Source: Azospirillum sp. TSA2s (GTDB lineage: Bacteria > Pseudomonadota > Alphaproteobacteria > Azospirillales > Azospirillaceae). From it: DNA of 64,000 nucleotides. Below are positions 7,322 to 16,515 of this stretch, piece after piece. Made by a program: the position numbers and the translations under genes. The stretch is from NCBI RefSeq assembly GCF_004923315.1, contig NZ_CP039648.1, positions 186,001-250,000 of the forward strand, written 5' to 3'. The notes under the pieces are model-generated. The model worked only from the letters and a program-made list of their open reading frames with translations. It was not told the origin of the DNA and searched no databases. The first letter of the stretch is position 1. Every line of letters begins with the position of its first letter.

Positions 7322-9661
7322 ATGAAGATCGAACGCGCCGCCGTGATCGGTGCGGGCGTGATGGGCGCCGGCATCGCCGCCCATTTCGCCAACGCCGGCA
7401 TCCCCTGCGTCCTGCTCGACATCCCTGCGAAGGAAGGTGCCGACCGCAGCGCCATCGCCAAGGGCGCCGTGGCGAAGATGCTGAAGACCGATCCGGCCCC
7501 CTTCATGCATCCCAAGAATGCCAAGCTGATCACGCCCGGCAATCTCGAGGATGACCTGAACCTGCTGGCCGACGTCGACTGGATCGTCGAGGCCATCGTC
7601 GAGAACCCGGCGATCAAGGCCGATCTGTACAAGCGCATCGACCCGGTGCGCAAGGCAGGCTCGGTGGTGTCGTCCAACACCTCGACCATCCCGCTGGCGG
7701 TGCTGACCGAAGGCCAGAGCGAGCAGTTCGCCAAGGACTTCCTCATCACCCACTTCTTCAACCCGCCGCGCTACATGCGGCTGCTGGAGATCGTCGGCGG
7801 CGCCGACACGCGCGCCGATGCGCTGGCCGCCATCTCCGACGTCGGCGACCGCCGGCTCGGCAAGGGCGTCGTCCACTGCAAGGACACGCCGGGCTTCATC
7901 GCCAACCGCATCGGCGTCTTCTGGATCCAGGCTGCGGTGAATGCCGCGGTCGATCTCGGCCTGACGGTGGAGGAGGCGGACGCCGTCGGCGGCCGTCCGA
8001 TGGGCATCCCCAAGACCGGCGTGTTCGGCCTGATGGACCTCGTCGGGCTGGACCTGATGCCGCACATCGCCAAGAGCATGTCGGCGACCCTGCCGGCCAA
8101 TGACGCCTATCGCGGCCAGATGCGCGAACACCCGGTCATCACCAAGATGATCGCGGAGGGCTACACCGGCCGCAAGGGCAAGGGCGGCTTCTACCGCATC
8201 AACAAGGCCGGCGGCGGCAAGGTGAAGGAGTCGGTCGATCTGCAGACCGGCGAATACGCCCCGTCGGAGAAGGCCCGGCTGGACAGCGTGTCCGCCGCCG
8301 GCCGCGACCTGCGCAAGCTGTGCGATCACCCGGACAAGGGCGGCCGTTTCGCCCGCCGTGTCCTGGCGCAGACGCTGGCCTATGCCGCCAGCCTGGTACC
8401 GGAGATCGCCGACAGCATCGTCGCCGTCGATGAGGGCATGCGCCTCGGCTACAACTGGAAGCAGGGTCCGTTCGAACTGATCGACCGGCTGGGCACCGAG
8501 TGGTTCGCCGAGCTGTGCCGCTCCGAAGGCATCCCGGTCCCGGCGCTGGTGGAGACCGCCGCAGGCCGCCCCTTCTACCGGGTCGAGGACGGCAAGCTCC
8601 AGCACCTGACCACCGCCGGCGTCTACGACACGGTGGTGCGTCCGGACGGCGTGCTGCTGCTGTCCGACATCAAGCGTGCCGCCGGCAAGCCGGTGTGGAA
8701 GAACGGCTCGGCCAGCCTGTGGGACATTGGCGACGGCGTGTTGTGCGTCGAGTTCACCAGCAAGATGAACGCCGTCGATGCCGACATCATGGCCGCCTAC
8801 GAAAAGGCGATGCGCCTGATCGGCGACGGGAAAGGCGACTGGAAGGCGCTGGTCATCCACAACGAGGCCGACAATTTCTCGGTCGGCGCCAATCTGGGCC
8901 TTGCCCTGTTCGCGCTGAACATCGGCCTGTGGCCGCAGATCGAGGAGATGGTGGAGGGCGGCCAGCGCACCTACCGCGCGCTGAAATACGCGCCCTTCCC
9001 GGTGGTGGCGGCGCCCAGCGGCATGGCATTGGGCGGCGGCTGCGAAATCCTGCTGCATTCCGACCATGTCCAGGCCCATGCCGAGACCTATGTCGGCCTC
9101 GTCGAGGTCGGCGTCGGCCTGATCCCGGCCTGGGGCGGCTGCACTGAGATGCTGGCCCGCCATCAGGCCAACCCAAAGGCGCCGCGAGGGCCCATGCCGG
9201 GCATCGCCAAGGCCTTCGAGATCATCAGCACCGCCACCGTCGCCAAGTCGGCGGCCGAGGCCAAGGAGCTGCTGTATTTCCGCGCCACCGACGGCATCAC
9301 CATGAACCGCGACCGCCTGCTGGCCGACGCCAAGGCCAAGGCGCTGGAACTGGCGGCCGCCTATACCCCGCCGGAGAAGACCACGGCCTATGTCCTGCCC
9401 GGCCCCAGCGCCAAGGCGGCGATGGAACTCGCGGTGGAAGGCTTCGCCCTGCAGGGCAAGGTCACGCCGCACGACAAGGTGGTCTGCGCCGCCCTGGCCG
9501 AGGTGCTGAGCGGCGGCGAGGAAGCCGACATCTCCAAGCCGGTCGGCGAGGACCATGTCCTGCGCCTGGAGCGCGAGGCGTTCATGGGTCTGGTGCGCAC
9601 CGGCGGCACCATCGACCGGATCGAGCACATGCTGCTCACCGGCAAGCCGCTGCGGAACTGA
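7322..9661 (+). CDS. fadN: 3-hydroxyacyl-CoA dehydrogenase / enoyl-CoA hydratase fusion (FadN type)
   Basis: Bifunctional beta-oxidation enzyme of 779 residues. The dehydrogenase half comes first: Rossmann motif VIGAGVMGAGIAAHF at residues 8-22, the NTSTIPL segment, and the HFFNPPRYM and DTPGFIANRIG motifs. The crotonase half is C-terminal, with the oxyanion segments FSVGANLG and PSGMALGGGCE. This order is that of Bacillus FadN and the reverse of E. coli FadB. It hydrates enoyl-CoA and oxidises 3-hydroxyacyl-CoA with NAD, feeding the thiolase just upstream. ATG 7322 follows GGGGAGGAAACGACC. The 26-base gap to the thiolase and 16-base gap to the acyl-CoA dehydrogenase indicate one transcript. 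Confidence 0.93.
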   Translation: MKIERAAVIGAGVMGAGIAAHFANAGIPCVLLDIPAKEGADRSAIAKGAVAKMLKTDPAPFMHPKNAKLITPGNLEDDLNLLADVDWIVEAIVENPAIKADLYKRIDPVRKAGSVVSSNTSTIPLAVLTEGQSEQFAKDFLITHFFNPPRYMRLLEIVGGADTRADALAAISDVGDRRLGKGVVHCKDTPGFIANRIGVFWIQAAVNAAVDLGLTVEEADAVGGRPMGIPKTGVFGLMDLVGLDLMPHIAKSMSATLPANDAYRGQMREHPVITKMIAEGYTGRKGKGGFYRINKAGGGKVKESVDLQTGEYAPSEKARLDSVSAAGRDLRKLCDHPDKGGRFARRVLAQTLAYAASLVPEIADSIVAVDEGMRLGYNWKQGPFELIDRLGTEWFAELCRSEGIPVPALVETAAGRPFYRVEDGKLQHLTTAGVYDTVVRPDGVLLLSDIKRAAGKPVWKNGSASLWDIGDGVLCVEFTSKMNAVDADIMAAYEKAMRLIGDGKGDWKALVIHNEADNFSVGANLGLALFALNIGLWPQIEEMVEGGQRTYRALKYAPFPVVAAPSGMALGGGCEILLHSDHVQAHAETYVGLVEVGVGLIPAWGGCTEMLARHQANPKAPRGPMPGIAKAFEIISTATVAKSAAEAKELLYFRATDGITMNRDRLLADAKAKALELAAAYTPPEKTTAYVLPGPSAKAAMELAVEGFALQGKVTPHDKVVCAALAEVLSGGEEADISKPVGEDHVLRLEREAFMGLVRTGGTIDRIEHMLLTGKPLRN

Positions 9662-9677
9662 GGGGGAGGAACGAGAG

Positions 9678-11468
9678 ATGCCGATCTACAAGGCTCCGCT
9701 TGAGGATGTGCGCTTCGTCCTGGACGAGATCGTTGGCCTGGACAAGCTGTCGGCCCTGTCGGGTTACGAGGATGCCACGCCGGAACTCGTCGGCCAGGTG
9801 CTGGAGGAAGGCGCCAAGCTGTGCGAGGAGGTGCTGTTCCCGCTGAACCAGTCCGGCGATGGCGAGGGCTGCCATTTCGAGAATGGCGAGGTCCGTACGC
9901 CCAAGGGCTTCAAGGAGGCGTACAGCACCTATATCGAGGCCGGCTGGCAGGGTTTGGCCTGCGACCCGGCCTATGGCGGGCAGGGGCTGCCGAAGCTGGT
10001 CAACATCATGCTGGAGGAGTTCATCTGCTCCGCCAACCTCAGCTTCGGCATGTATCCCGGCCTGTCGCTCGGCGCCTACAACGCGCTGGCGATGTATGGT
10101 TCGGACGAGCTGAAGCAGCGTTTCCTGCCCAAGCTGGTCGACGGCACCTGGTCCGGCACCATGTGCCTGACCGAGCCGCATTGCGGCACCGACCTTGGCA
10201 TCATCCGCACCAAGGCGGTGCCGGACGGCGAGGGTGCCTACAAGATAACCGGCACCAAGATCTTCATCTCGGCCGGCGAGCATGACCTGACCGAGAACAT
10301 CCTGCATCTGGTGCTGGCCCGCCTGCCGGACGCCCCGGCCGGGACCCGCGGCATCAGCCTGTTCCTGGTGCCGAAGTTCATGCCGAACGCCGACGGCACC
10401 CCGGGCGCGCGCAACGGCGTCGCCTGCGGCTCCATCGAGCACAAGATGGGCATCAAGGCGTCGTCGACCTGCGTCATGAACTTCGAGGACGCGACCGGCT
10501 GGCTGGTTGGCGAGCCGCACAAGGGCATGCGCGCCATGTTCGTGATGATGAACGCGGCCCGTCTGGCCGTGGGCATCCAGGGGCTGGGGCTGTCCGAGGT
10601 CAGCTATCAGAACGCCGTCAACTATGCCCGCGAACGGCTCCAGGGCCGGTCGCTGTCGGGGGTGAAGGCGCCGGACAAGCCGGCCGACCCGATCATCGTC
10701 CATCCGGACGTGCGCAAGAACCTGCTGACCGCCCGTGCCTTTACCGAAGGTGCGCGCGCCCTGGGCGCCCTGACGGCCTACAAGCTCGACGTGGCGGAAA
10801 AGCACGCCGACGCCCGCACCCGCCGCGATGCCGACGAGTTCGTCCAGCTGATGACGCCGGTCGTCAAGGCGCTGTTCACCGACATCGGTTTCGAGTCGGC
10901 CAACATCGCCGTGCAGGTCCATGGCGGCCACGGCTTCATCTGGGAGACCGGCGTCGAGCAGTATGTCCGCGACGCCCGCATCTGCCAGATCTATGAGGGC
11001 ACCAACGGCATCCAGGCGCTCGACCTCGTCGGCCGCAAGCTGCCGCAGGACATCGGCCGCCTGCTGCGCCACTTCTTCCACCCCGTCGGCCGCGACATCG
11101 AGGCGGCGATGGAGAAGGACGAGCTGGGCGAGTTCGTGATGCCGCTGGCCAAGGCCTTCGCCAAGCTGCAGCAGGCCACCGCCCTGATCGCCCAGAAGGG
11201 CCTGAAGGATCCGGAGGAGGCCGGTGCCGCCGCCAGCGACTACCTGCGCCTGTTCGGTCTGGTGGCGCTGGGCTGGAGCTGGCTGACCATGGTGGAGAAG
11301 GCGCAGGCCAAGCTTGCGGCCGGGGAGGGCAACGCCGCCTTCTATGAGGCCAAGATCAAGACCGCCCGCTTCTATATGACCAAGCTGCTGCCGCAGACGA
11401 ACAGCCTGTTCATCACCATCGCCGCCGGCGCCAAGCCGCTGATGGAGCTGGAAGAGGCCGCTTTCTAA
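9678..11468 (+). CDS. Acyl-CoA dehydrogenase (FadE-like)
   Basis: FAD-dependent acyl-CoA dehydrogenase of 596 residues, catalysing the first step of beta-oxidation with electrons passed to ETF. The short N-terminal segment PIYKAPLEDVRFVLDE is typical of the roughly 600-residue class. The middle domain has CLTEPHCGTDLG and TGTKIFISAGEHD; the C-terminal catalytic part has QVHGGHGF and RDARICQIYEGTNGIQALDLVGRKL, followed by an extra helical tail of about 130 residues. The start ATG 9678 has GGGGGAGGAACGAG before it. It is the last gene of the operon, since a strong intrinsic terminator begins 50 bases after the stop. Chain-length preference cannot be read from sequence. Confidence 0.93.
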   Translation: MPIYKAPLEDVRFVLDEIVGLDKLSALSGYEDATPELVGQVLEEGAKLCEEVLFPLNQSGDGEGCHFENGEVRTPKGFKEAYSTYIEAGWQGLACDPAYGGQGLPKLVNIMLEEFICSANLSFGMYPGLSLGAYNALAMYGSDELKQRFLPKLVDGTWSGTMCLTEPHCGTDLGIIRTKAVPDGEGAYKITGTKIFISAGEHDLTENILHLVLARLPDAPAGTRGISLFLVPKFMPNADGTPGARNGVACGSIEHKMGIKASSTCVMNFEDATGWLVGEPHKGMRAMFVMMNAARLAVGIQGLGLSEVSYQNAVNYARERLQGRSLSGVKAPDKPADPIIVHPDVRKNLLTARAFTEGARALGALTAYKLDVAEKHADARTRRDADEFVQLMTPVVKALFTDIGFESANIAVQVHGGHGFIWETGVEQYVRDARICQIYEGTNGIQALDLVGRKLPQDIGRLLRHFFHPVGRDIEAAMEKDELGEFVMPLAKAFAKLQQATALIAQKGLKDPEEAGAAASDYLRLFGLVALGWSWLTMVEKAQAKLAAGEGNAAFYEAKIKTARFYMTKLLPQTNSLFITIAAGAKPLMELEEAAF

Positions 11469-11518
11469 CAGACCTGTCGATCCGCGTCCTATCGTCCTCC
11501 GGGGCGCGCAACTTCAAA

Positions 11519-11560
11519 GCCGGTCCGGTGCCAGAAATTGGTGCCGGCCGGCATTTTTTT
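11519..11560 (+). terminator. Intrinsic terminator of the beta-oxidation operon
   Basis: GCCGGtCCGGTGCC at 11519-11532 pairs with GGTGCCGGCCGGC at 11540-11552 (13 pairs including two G-T, one bulged T, seven-base loop), directly followed by ATTTTTTT. This is a textbook rho-independent terminator for the upstream + strand operon. Confidence 0.88.
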
Positions 11561-11860
11561 AGATATCTCAAGGTCCAGTGACGCATTCGCATATTGACCT
11601 AAAATTGTCATAGCGCTTTAGAAATATCACTCCCGGGAAGTGTTGCCTCCGTCCGCTAGGCCATCGGAGCGGTGACAAAAGTTAATTTCCGGTTGTCGGT
11701 CCTCGTCCCTGCGTGTTACATCTCAATAGAGATTACGTTCGGCCGGTGCCTGCTATATCCTTTGGATTTTAGGGAATATGCGGGTGGCGACAGCCCCCTC
11801 CTTTTCTCAAGCCCTTGGGGCGTCTTTCGGAGGGGCAGGCATGGTGCGGGAGTTTGAGCG
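11561..11860 (+). promoter_or_regulatory. Promoter region of the response regulator gene
   Basis: Three hundred bases of lower GC than the surroundings. A good sigma70-like promoter is visible: TTGACC at 11594-11599, a 17-bp spacer and TTTAGA at 11617-11622. This would give an untranslated leader of roughly 235 bases. A second AT-rich patch (GCTATATCC near 11751) may be a closer promoter. I find no convincing open frame here; the 61-residue frame at 11672-11857 has no ribosome-binding site. Confidence 0.45.
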
Positions 11861-12514
11861 ATGAAGATCCTGATCGGTGATGATCACGTCCTGTTCCGGG
11901 AAGGTCTTCGCCGTCTGCTTGAGCAGCTTCGCGATAATGCTACCTTTGCGGAGGCCAGCAATTTCGACGAGCTTCTGGATATGGCGGCGTCGAAGGATGA
12001 GGCCTATGACCTTGTCCTGACGGACCTGCGCATGCCCGGCTGGCCCGGCTTCTCTGGTATCGGCATGCTGCGCGAGCGGCAGCCGAACGCCAAGGTCGTG
12101 GTCGTGTCGGCGTCGGAGGCACAGGCAGACGTGCGGGAGGCGCTGGAGAACGGCGCCGCCGGCTATATCCCGAAATCGTCCAGCGTGAAGATCATGCTGA
12201 GCGCGCTCGACCTGATCTTCTCCGGCGGCGTCTATGTGCCGGCGACGGTTCTGCGCGAGGGGACCGAGCCCGACCACCGCGGTGCCGGTGGCGTGATCCC
12301 GCCGACCGATCCGCAGCTGGAGCAGCTTCTGACCCAGCGTCAGCGCGAGGTGCTGGACCGCCTGCGCGAAGGCAAGTCGAACAAGCAGATCGCCCATGAA
12401 CTGGGCCTGTCCGAAGGGACGGTGAAGATCCACATGACGGCGATCTTCAAGTCGTTGGGCGTTCGCAACCGTACCCAGGCGGCGATGGCCTTCCCGCAGT
12501 CGCATTCGGCCTGA
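11861..12514 (+). CDS. NarL/FixJ-family DNA-binding response regulator
   Basis: Two-component response regulator of 217 residues. The receiver domain (1-120) has the acidic pair GDDH (8-9), the phospho-acceptor Asp in LVLTDLRMPG (about residue 56) and the conserved Lys in GYIPKSS. A linker leads to a LuxR-type helix-turn-helix with TQRQREVLDRLREGKSNKQIAHELGLSEGTVKIHM, typical of NarL/FixJ regulators. No histidine kinase is adjacent, so it is an orphan whose partner is elsewhere. It has its own promoter region upstream and a bidirectional terminator downstream, so it is probably monocistronic. Target genes are unknown. Confidence 0.93.
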   Translation: MKILIGDDHVLFREGLRRLLEQLRDNATFAEASNFDELLDMAASKDEAYDLVLTDLRMPGWPGFSGIGMLRERQPNAKVVVVSASEAQADVREALENGAAGYIPKSSSVKIMLSALDLIFSGGVYVPATVLREGTEPDHRGAGGVIPPTDPQLEQLLTQRQREVLDRLREGKSNKQIAHELGLSEGTVKIHMTAIFKSLGVRNRTQAAMAFPQSHSA

Positions 12515-12537
12515 CGCCGCTCTTCCCGAACAGAACG

Positions 12538-12572
12538 AAACGACCCGCCGGAGCGCTCCGGCGGGTCGTTTT
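12538..12572. terminator. Bidirectional terminator between the response regulator and CBS protein genes
   Basis: A perfect 14-bp inverted repeat (CGACCCGCCGGAGC with GCTCCGGCGGGTCG, 12541-12568) has AAA on the left and TTTT on the right. It can therefore end transcription from the + strand regulator gene and from the convergent - strand CBS gene. Confidence 0.85.
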
Positions 12573-12596
12573 GCGTTTCAGGCGGTGTGGAACGCC

Positions 12597-13031
12597 TCAC
12601 CCCATGCCGGCGACATAGCCCCGCAGCGACTCGACCTCCAGCTCGGCATCGTCGATGCGGGCCTTCACCACGTCGCCGATGCTGATCACGCCGACGACCC
12701 GGCCGGACTCGACGATGGGCACATGGCGGATGCGCCGCTGGGTCATCACCGCCATCATGTCGGCGACGGTGTCGGTGGGGGTGCCGGTGATCAGCTCCCG
12801 CGTCATCAGGTCTGCCGCCGGCCGGTCCAGCGCGCCGGCACCGTCGCGGGCGACGGCCCGCACCACGTCGCGTTCCGACAGGATGCCGACCGGTTGCCCG
12901 TCTTCATCGATCACCAGCACGGCGCCGATCCGGTGTTCGGTCAGCAGGCGGGTGACGGCGACAACGCTGTCTTCCGGCGCGGCGGAGACGATCCGGTTGC
13001 CCTTGCGCTTCAATACGGCTGCAACATGCAT
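12597..13031 (-). CDS. CBS-domain (Bateman module) protein
   Basis: Stand-alone CBS pair of 144 residues. The first CBS repeat spans about residues 8-65 (IGAVLVIDEDGQPVGILSERDVVRAVA) and the second about 72-130 (MTQRRIRHVPIVESGRVVGVISIGDVVK). Such modules bind adenosyl ligands (AMP, ATP, SAM) and act as energy or redox sensors, sometimes through partner enzymes. No catalytic domain is fused and the neighbours give no clue to a partner. ATG 13031 follows GGGAGG. The gene converges on the response regulator across a shared terminator. Confidence 0.9.
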   Translation of the reverse strand: MHVAAVLKRKGNRIVSAAPEDSVVAVTRLLTEHRIGAVLVIDEDGQPVGILSERDVVRAVARDGAGALDRPAADLMTRELITGTPTDTVADMMAVMTQRRIRHVPIVESGRVVGVISIGDVVKARIDDAELEVESLRGYVAGMG

Positions 13032-13110
13032 GGCGGTACGGCCTCCCTTCCGTTGATCCCCGTAGGGGAATCATGGGGATAACCGTACAATCTGCAAGAC
13101 TGATGGTAAA

Positions 13111-13148
13111 AAGAAAAAGACGGCCTCCCCCGGATGGGGAAGGCCGTC
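13111..13148 (-). terminator. Intrinsic terminator of the OmpW-like gene
   Basis: Read on the - strand, GACGGCCTTCCCC pairs with GGGGAGGCCGTC (one bulge, short loop) and is followed by CTTTTTCTTTTT. It lies just after the porin gene stop. Confidence 0.82.
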
Positions 13149-13183
13149 CTTCCGATGTCCGGAACTGATTCCGGAAACCGGTC

Positions 13184-13891
13184 TTAGAAGCGGTAGCCGA
13201 CGCCGACGCCGACCAGCCACGGGTCCAGCGTGACCTTCGAGGTGACCGGCAGGACGACGTTGCCCAGGCGGGCATTGGCGGTCACGTCGGTCTTCAGGAA
13301 GACCTTCTTGACGTCGAAGTTCAGCGACCAGTTGCCGGTCAGGGCGACGTCGACACCGGCCTGCAGAGCCCAGCCGAAGCGGTTCTTGTAGTTGGTGTCG
13401 GTGATGCGCAGGCCGGCCGCGTTCGGGTTCTCGGCCGCGTCCTCATTGTAGAACAGGGTGTAGTTGACGCCGGCGCCGACATACGGGCTGATACGCTCCT
13501 TCGGCATGAAGTGGTACTGCACGGTCAGGGTCGGCGGCAGCAGCGACACCTTGCCGATTTCCGTGACGCCGCCGGCGCCGGCGATCAGGTTGCCCTTCAC
13601 GCGGTGACGGCTGGTGCCGGCGATCAGCTCGGCGGCAATGTTGTCGGTGAAGAAGTAGGTGAAGTCGACTTCGGGGATGTAGTCGTTGCCGACCTTAGCC
13701 GAGCCGATGTCACCCAGCGTCGTGTTGTTGATCGTGCCCTTTTCCTGCGGCAGCACGGCCAGGCCGCGCGCACGGACGACGATGTCGCCGGCCGACTTGC
13801 CCTTGAAGTCCTGAGCGAGCGACGGAGAAGCGATGGCGACGAGGGCCGAGGTCGCCAGCAGGGCGGCGGCGGCGCGCGACAGGATGGTCAT
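13184..13891 (-). CDS. OmpW family outer-membrane protein
   Basis: Eight-stranded outer-membrane beta barrel of 235 residues. ATG 13891 is chosen because it follows GGAGCAGACCCC and yields a clear signal peptide (about 1-26, ending PSLAQD); an upstream in-frame ATG at 13933 adds only polar residues. The mature protein has OmpW features: VRARGLAVLPQ near its start, ISPYVGAGVNYTLFYNE in the middle, and the terminal GVGVGYRF ending in aromatic Phe, the usual outer-membrane insertion signal. OmpW proteins form narrow hydrophobic channels and are often induced under envelope stress. It is monocistronic, with its own terminator. Confidence 0.93.
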   Translation of the reverse strand: MTILSRAAAALLATSALVAIASPSLAQDFKGKSAGDIVVRARGLAVLPQEKGTINNTTLGDIGSAKVGNDYIPEVDFTYFFTDNIAAELIAGTSRHRVKGNLIAGAGGVTEIGKVSLLPPTLTVQYHFMPKERISPYVGAGVNYTLFYNEDAAENPNAAGLRITDTNYKNRFGWALQAGVDVALTGNWSLNFDVKKVFLKTDVTANARLGNVVLPVTSKVTLDPWLVGVGVGYRF

Positions 13892-14047
13892 GGGGTCTGC
13901 TCCAGGCAATGCGTTGTTGCTGTTCTGTGGCATCAGCCGATGGAGCTATTACCAGACACCGTGTAAGGGTACTAGGGGGGCTACAACCCTTCCTCTCCTT
14001 CTGCAGCAGCTATGCAACAGTGACGAGTTGTCGCATGGACAAGGAAA

Positions 14048-14548
14048 TCAAGGGCTTGGTTTGATTGTTCGTTGCGGGATCAGCGCCATGCAGTTCTGAA
14101 CGATGGCATAGCATTGACCAAGTCGCGCGGAGCCGCCGCTGGCGCCGCCATATACGACGCGCTCGACCACACCGTTTCTCAAACTGAAAGTTGCTTCACA
14201 GTCGAAGCTGTTGACTTCATAACCATAGGACGGCCAGCCATAGCCGTAACCGTAATAAGGCCATCCCCAGCCGCCATAATAGCCGATCGGCGGCGTGCTG
14301 GGGTAGGAGACGATGCGGGAGCTGCGGTAGGTGAAGAACTCCTGGTTGCCGACGGTCGCCTGCCGTTCCGGCACCCCGGCGCAGGACAGCAGCGTCGCCT
14401 TGGACATGCCGATCAGCGCGGTCTGCGCCGCCAGCGCCTCGTCGGCCGCAGGGTTGGCACAGCCGCCAAGCGCTCCGGCAGAAGCCAATGCCAGGACGGC
14501 GAACGCCCTTCGTGCCACAGGTCCCTTCGCCACCAGACGCACAGACAT
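14048..14548 (-). CDS. Putative lipoprotein, Tyr/Gly/Trp-rich
   Basis: Hypothetical protein of 166 residues with a lipoprotein signal peptide: a hydrophobic stretch and the lipobox LGGC, so Cys30 would be lipidated. The middle part is a low-complexity run rich in Tyr, Gly, Trp and Pro (for example GGWGWPYYGYGYGWPSYGY), flanked by a segment with three more Cys. There is no recognised domain. It lies downstream of the DAO-type oxidase on the same strand with a 43-base gap and may be the end of the same transcript. Location at the inner or outer membrane cannot be decided here. Confidence 0.75.
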   Translation of the reverse strand: MSVRLVAKGPVARRAFAVLALASAGALGGCANPAADEALAAQTALIGMSKATLLSCAGVPERQATVGNQEFFTYRSSRIVSYPSTPPIGYYGGWGWPYYGYGYGWPSYGYEVNSFDCEATFSLRNGVVERVVYGGASGGSARLGQCYAIVQNCMALIPQRTIKPSP

Positions 14549-14591
14549 CGCACGCCTCCTCCGCCCTGATGCCGGGCTACCATAGCCTGCC

Positions 14592-15731
14592 TTATCGGGC
14601 TCTTGCCGGCGACAGGTCCGACTCGGCTACTCCCAATGCCCGCACATCCTCCGGCAGGCCGCGGCCGGTGACGAGCCCCGCCGCCACCCGGCCCATGGCC
14701 GGCGCGGTCTGGATGCCGTAACCGCCCTGCGCCGCCAGCCAGAAGAAGCCCTCCGCATCCGGCGCGAAACCCACCACCGGCACCTTGTCGGCGACGAAAC
14801 TGCGCAAGCCTGCCCACCGGTGGGCCAATCTGCGAACGGAGAAGCGCGAGGCCTGCTCCAGCCGGTCCACCGTCACGGCGACGTCGATGTCCTCGGGCTG
14901 CACGTCGCAGGGCTCGATCGGCGTCTGGTCGGCGGGGGAGGCCAGCAGCCGGCCGGCATCCGGCTTCACATAGAAGGTCTCGGCCACGTCCGACACCATC
15001 GGCCAGCCGTCCAGCCCGGTCTTGTCGGCCGGATCCTCGAACACCGGATCGAAGGTGATGGCGGTGCGCCGCTTTGGCACCAGCCCGACGGTGGCGACTC
15101 CGGCCAGCTTCGCCAGCTCGTCCGCCCAGGCGCCGGCGGCGTTCACCACCACCGGCGCGGCAAAGCTGCCGGCGCTGGTTTCGGCCACCCACAGCCCATC
15201 CTGCCGGGTGAGCGTCCGCACCTCGGCATCCGTCACCACCCGGCCGCCGCGCGCCTTCAGCCCGCGCAGATAGCCCTGGTGCAGGGCATGCACGTCGATG
15301 TCGCGGGCGTCCGGCTCCCAAACGCCGCCGGCGACATAGTCCGGGCGCAGGAAGGGCGCGCGGGCCAGAACCTGTTCGCGGTCATAGCGTTCAACCGACG
15401 GGGTCAGGCGGCGGCCCTGCTCGAATTCGGCATCCAGCCGGTCGATCTCGTCGTCGCGGCCGATGATGAGGACGCCGCGCGGCGTCAGCAGGTCGTGCTC
15501 GGCGAAGCCGGCGGGCGGGCTGGTGTAGAAGTCCCAGCTCGCCACCGTCAGGGCGCGGATGGGTGCCGGACCGTAGGTCTGGGTGTAGAGCGCCGCCGAC
15601 CGGCCCGTCGAGTGATAGCCGGGCTGCGACTCGCGCTCCAGCACCAGCACCCGGCCCTGTGCGGCCAGCTCATAGGCGGCGGACGCCCCGGCGATGCCGG
15701 CCCCGACCACCAGAAAATCGACGCGCTCCAC
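14592..15731 (-). CDS. FAD-dependent oxidoreductase (DAO / glycine oxidase family)
   Basis: Flavoprotein of 379 residues. It opens with the dinucleotide-binding motif VDFLVVGAGIAGASAAYELA and the FAD ribose-binding Glu in VLVLERESQ, followed by GRSAALY. The C-terminal FAD motif is present (FFWLAAQGGYGIQTAPAMG). These are typical of D-amino-acid dehydrogenase, glycine oxidase and L-2-hydroxyglutarate-type enzymes; the substrate cannot be assigned. The gene lies 31 bases after the DUF1194 gene on the same strand, so mutY, DUF1194 and this gene may be co-transcribed. Confidence 0.88.
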   Translation of the reverse strand: MERVDFLVVGAGIAGASAAYELAAQGRVLVLERESQPGYHSTGRSAALYTQTYGPAPIRALTVASWDFYTSPPAGFAEHDLLTPRGVLIIGRDDEIDRLDAEFEQGRRLTPSVERYDREQVLARAPFLRPDYVAGGVWEPDARDIDVHALHQGYLRGLKARGGRVVTDAEVRTLTRQDGLWVAETSAGSFAAPVVVNAAGAWADELAKLAGVATVGLVPKRRTAITFDPVFEDPADKTGLDGWPMVSDVAETFYVKPDAGRLLASPADQTPIEPCDVQPEDIDVAVTVDRLEQASRFSVRRLAHRWAGLRSFVADKVPVVGFAPDAEGFFWLAAQGGYGIQTAPAMGRVAAGLVTGRGLPEDVRALGVAESDLSPARAR

Positions 15732-15762
15732 TCGTCCCGCTCCTCAACTTGTTATCGGCCGC

Positions 15763-16482
15763 CTATCGCGTGGCGACGCTTAGGCTTGGCATTTGATCCG
15801 GCAGGGCCACCATTTCAAGGATCAGCTTCTGCCGCAGGGCGGCGACGAAGCTGTCCTTGTCCATGGCGCTCTTCACGAAGCTGCCCGGCCCGCCGATCAC
15901 GCTCTCGTCGAAATACTCCTCCAGCCAGGGGAATTCGTCGAGGATGGCGAGGCCGTTGACGATGATTCCGCGCTTCGTCACCCGGTCGCGGGCGTCGGCC
16001 GGATCGATCCCGCTGTTGGAAAAGCCGTTGGAAACCAGATCGATCACCTGCCGCGGCGCCTTGCCGCCGTGGTCGAACAGCTTCGCCGCCTCCAGGATCG
16101 CGCTGCCGATCGCCGTCGAGTCGCCCTGGAAGCCGCGGGGCAGGGCGTCGATCCGGTCGGCGAAGCGCCCGGCATCCTCCGGCTTGTCCAGCGCCGTCCA
16201 GGGGATCAGCACCCGCAGGCTGTTCGGACCGGAATAGGCGGCCAGCGTCACCCGCGTCCCGGCCGAAGCCAGCGCATCGGCCACCGCGGGATCGCGGAAG
16301 GCGGCGGCATGGCCCTGCAACTGGAACTCCAGGTCGCCGGTGGTGATGGAGGCGGAGCCGTCGAGCGCCAGAACCAGCGCCACCCCCGCCTTCTTCTCCG
16401 CCGTTCTCTCCGGCGGCGCGGCCAGCACCTCGCCGCACAGCGCCAGCAGGACGAACAGGACGGCGATCACGGCACGCAGCAT
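15763..16482 (-). CDS. DUF1194 (von Willebrand factor A-like) exported protein
   Basis: Exported VWA-like protein of 239 residues. ATG 16482 gives a signal peptide (MLRAVIAVLFVLLALCGEVLAA); GTG 16494 upstream in frame is an alternative. The mature part has the MIDAS-like start ALDGSASI, a later Thr (FQGDSTAIGSAI) and an acidic segment, as in the DUF1194 family of alphaproteobacteria. It probably binds a divalent cation and a protein ligand in the periplasm; no precise function is known. It starts about 33 bases after the mutY stop on the same strand. Confidence 0.85.
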   Translation of the reverse strand: MLRAVIAVLFVLLALCGEVLAAPPERTAEKKAGVALVLALDGSASITTGDLEFQLQGHAAAFRDPAVADALASAGTRVTLAAYSGPNSLRVLIPWTALDKPEDAGRFADRIDALPRGFQGDSTAIGSAILEAAKLFDHGGKAPRQVIDLVSNGFSNSGIDPADARDRVTKRGIIVNGLAILDEFPWLEEYFDESVIGGPGSFVKSAMDKDSFVAALRQKLILEMVALPDQMPSLSVATR

Positions 16483-16515
16483 TCTTATCGGCACTCCATC
16501 CTGCGCGAGCCCTTC

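Noticed and set aside
7262-9628. Open frame of about 788 codons antisense to the FadN-type gene
   Set aside because: Same GC-bias effect; no ribosome-binding site and no family resemblance.
11672-11857. 61-codon frame upstream of the response regulator
   Set aside because: No ribosome-binding site, lies in a promoter-like region, and does not resemble a protein family.
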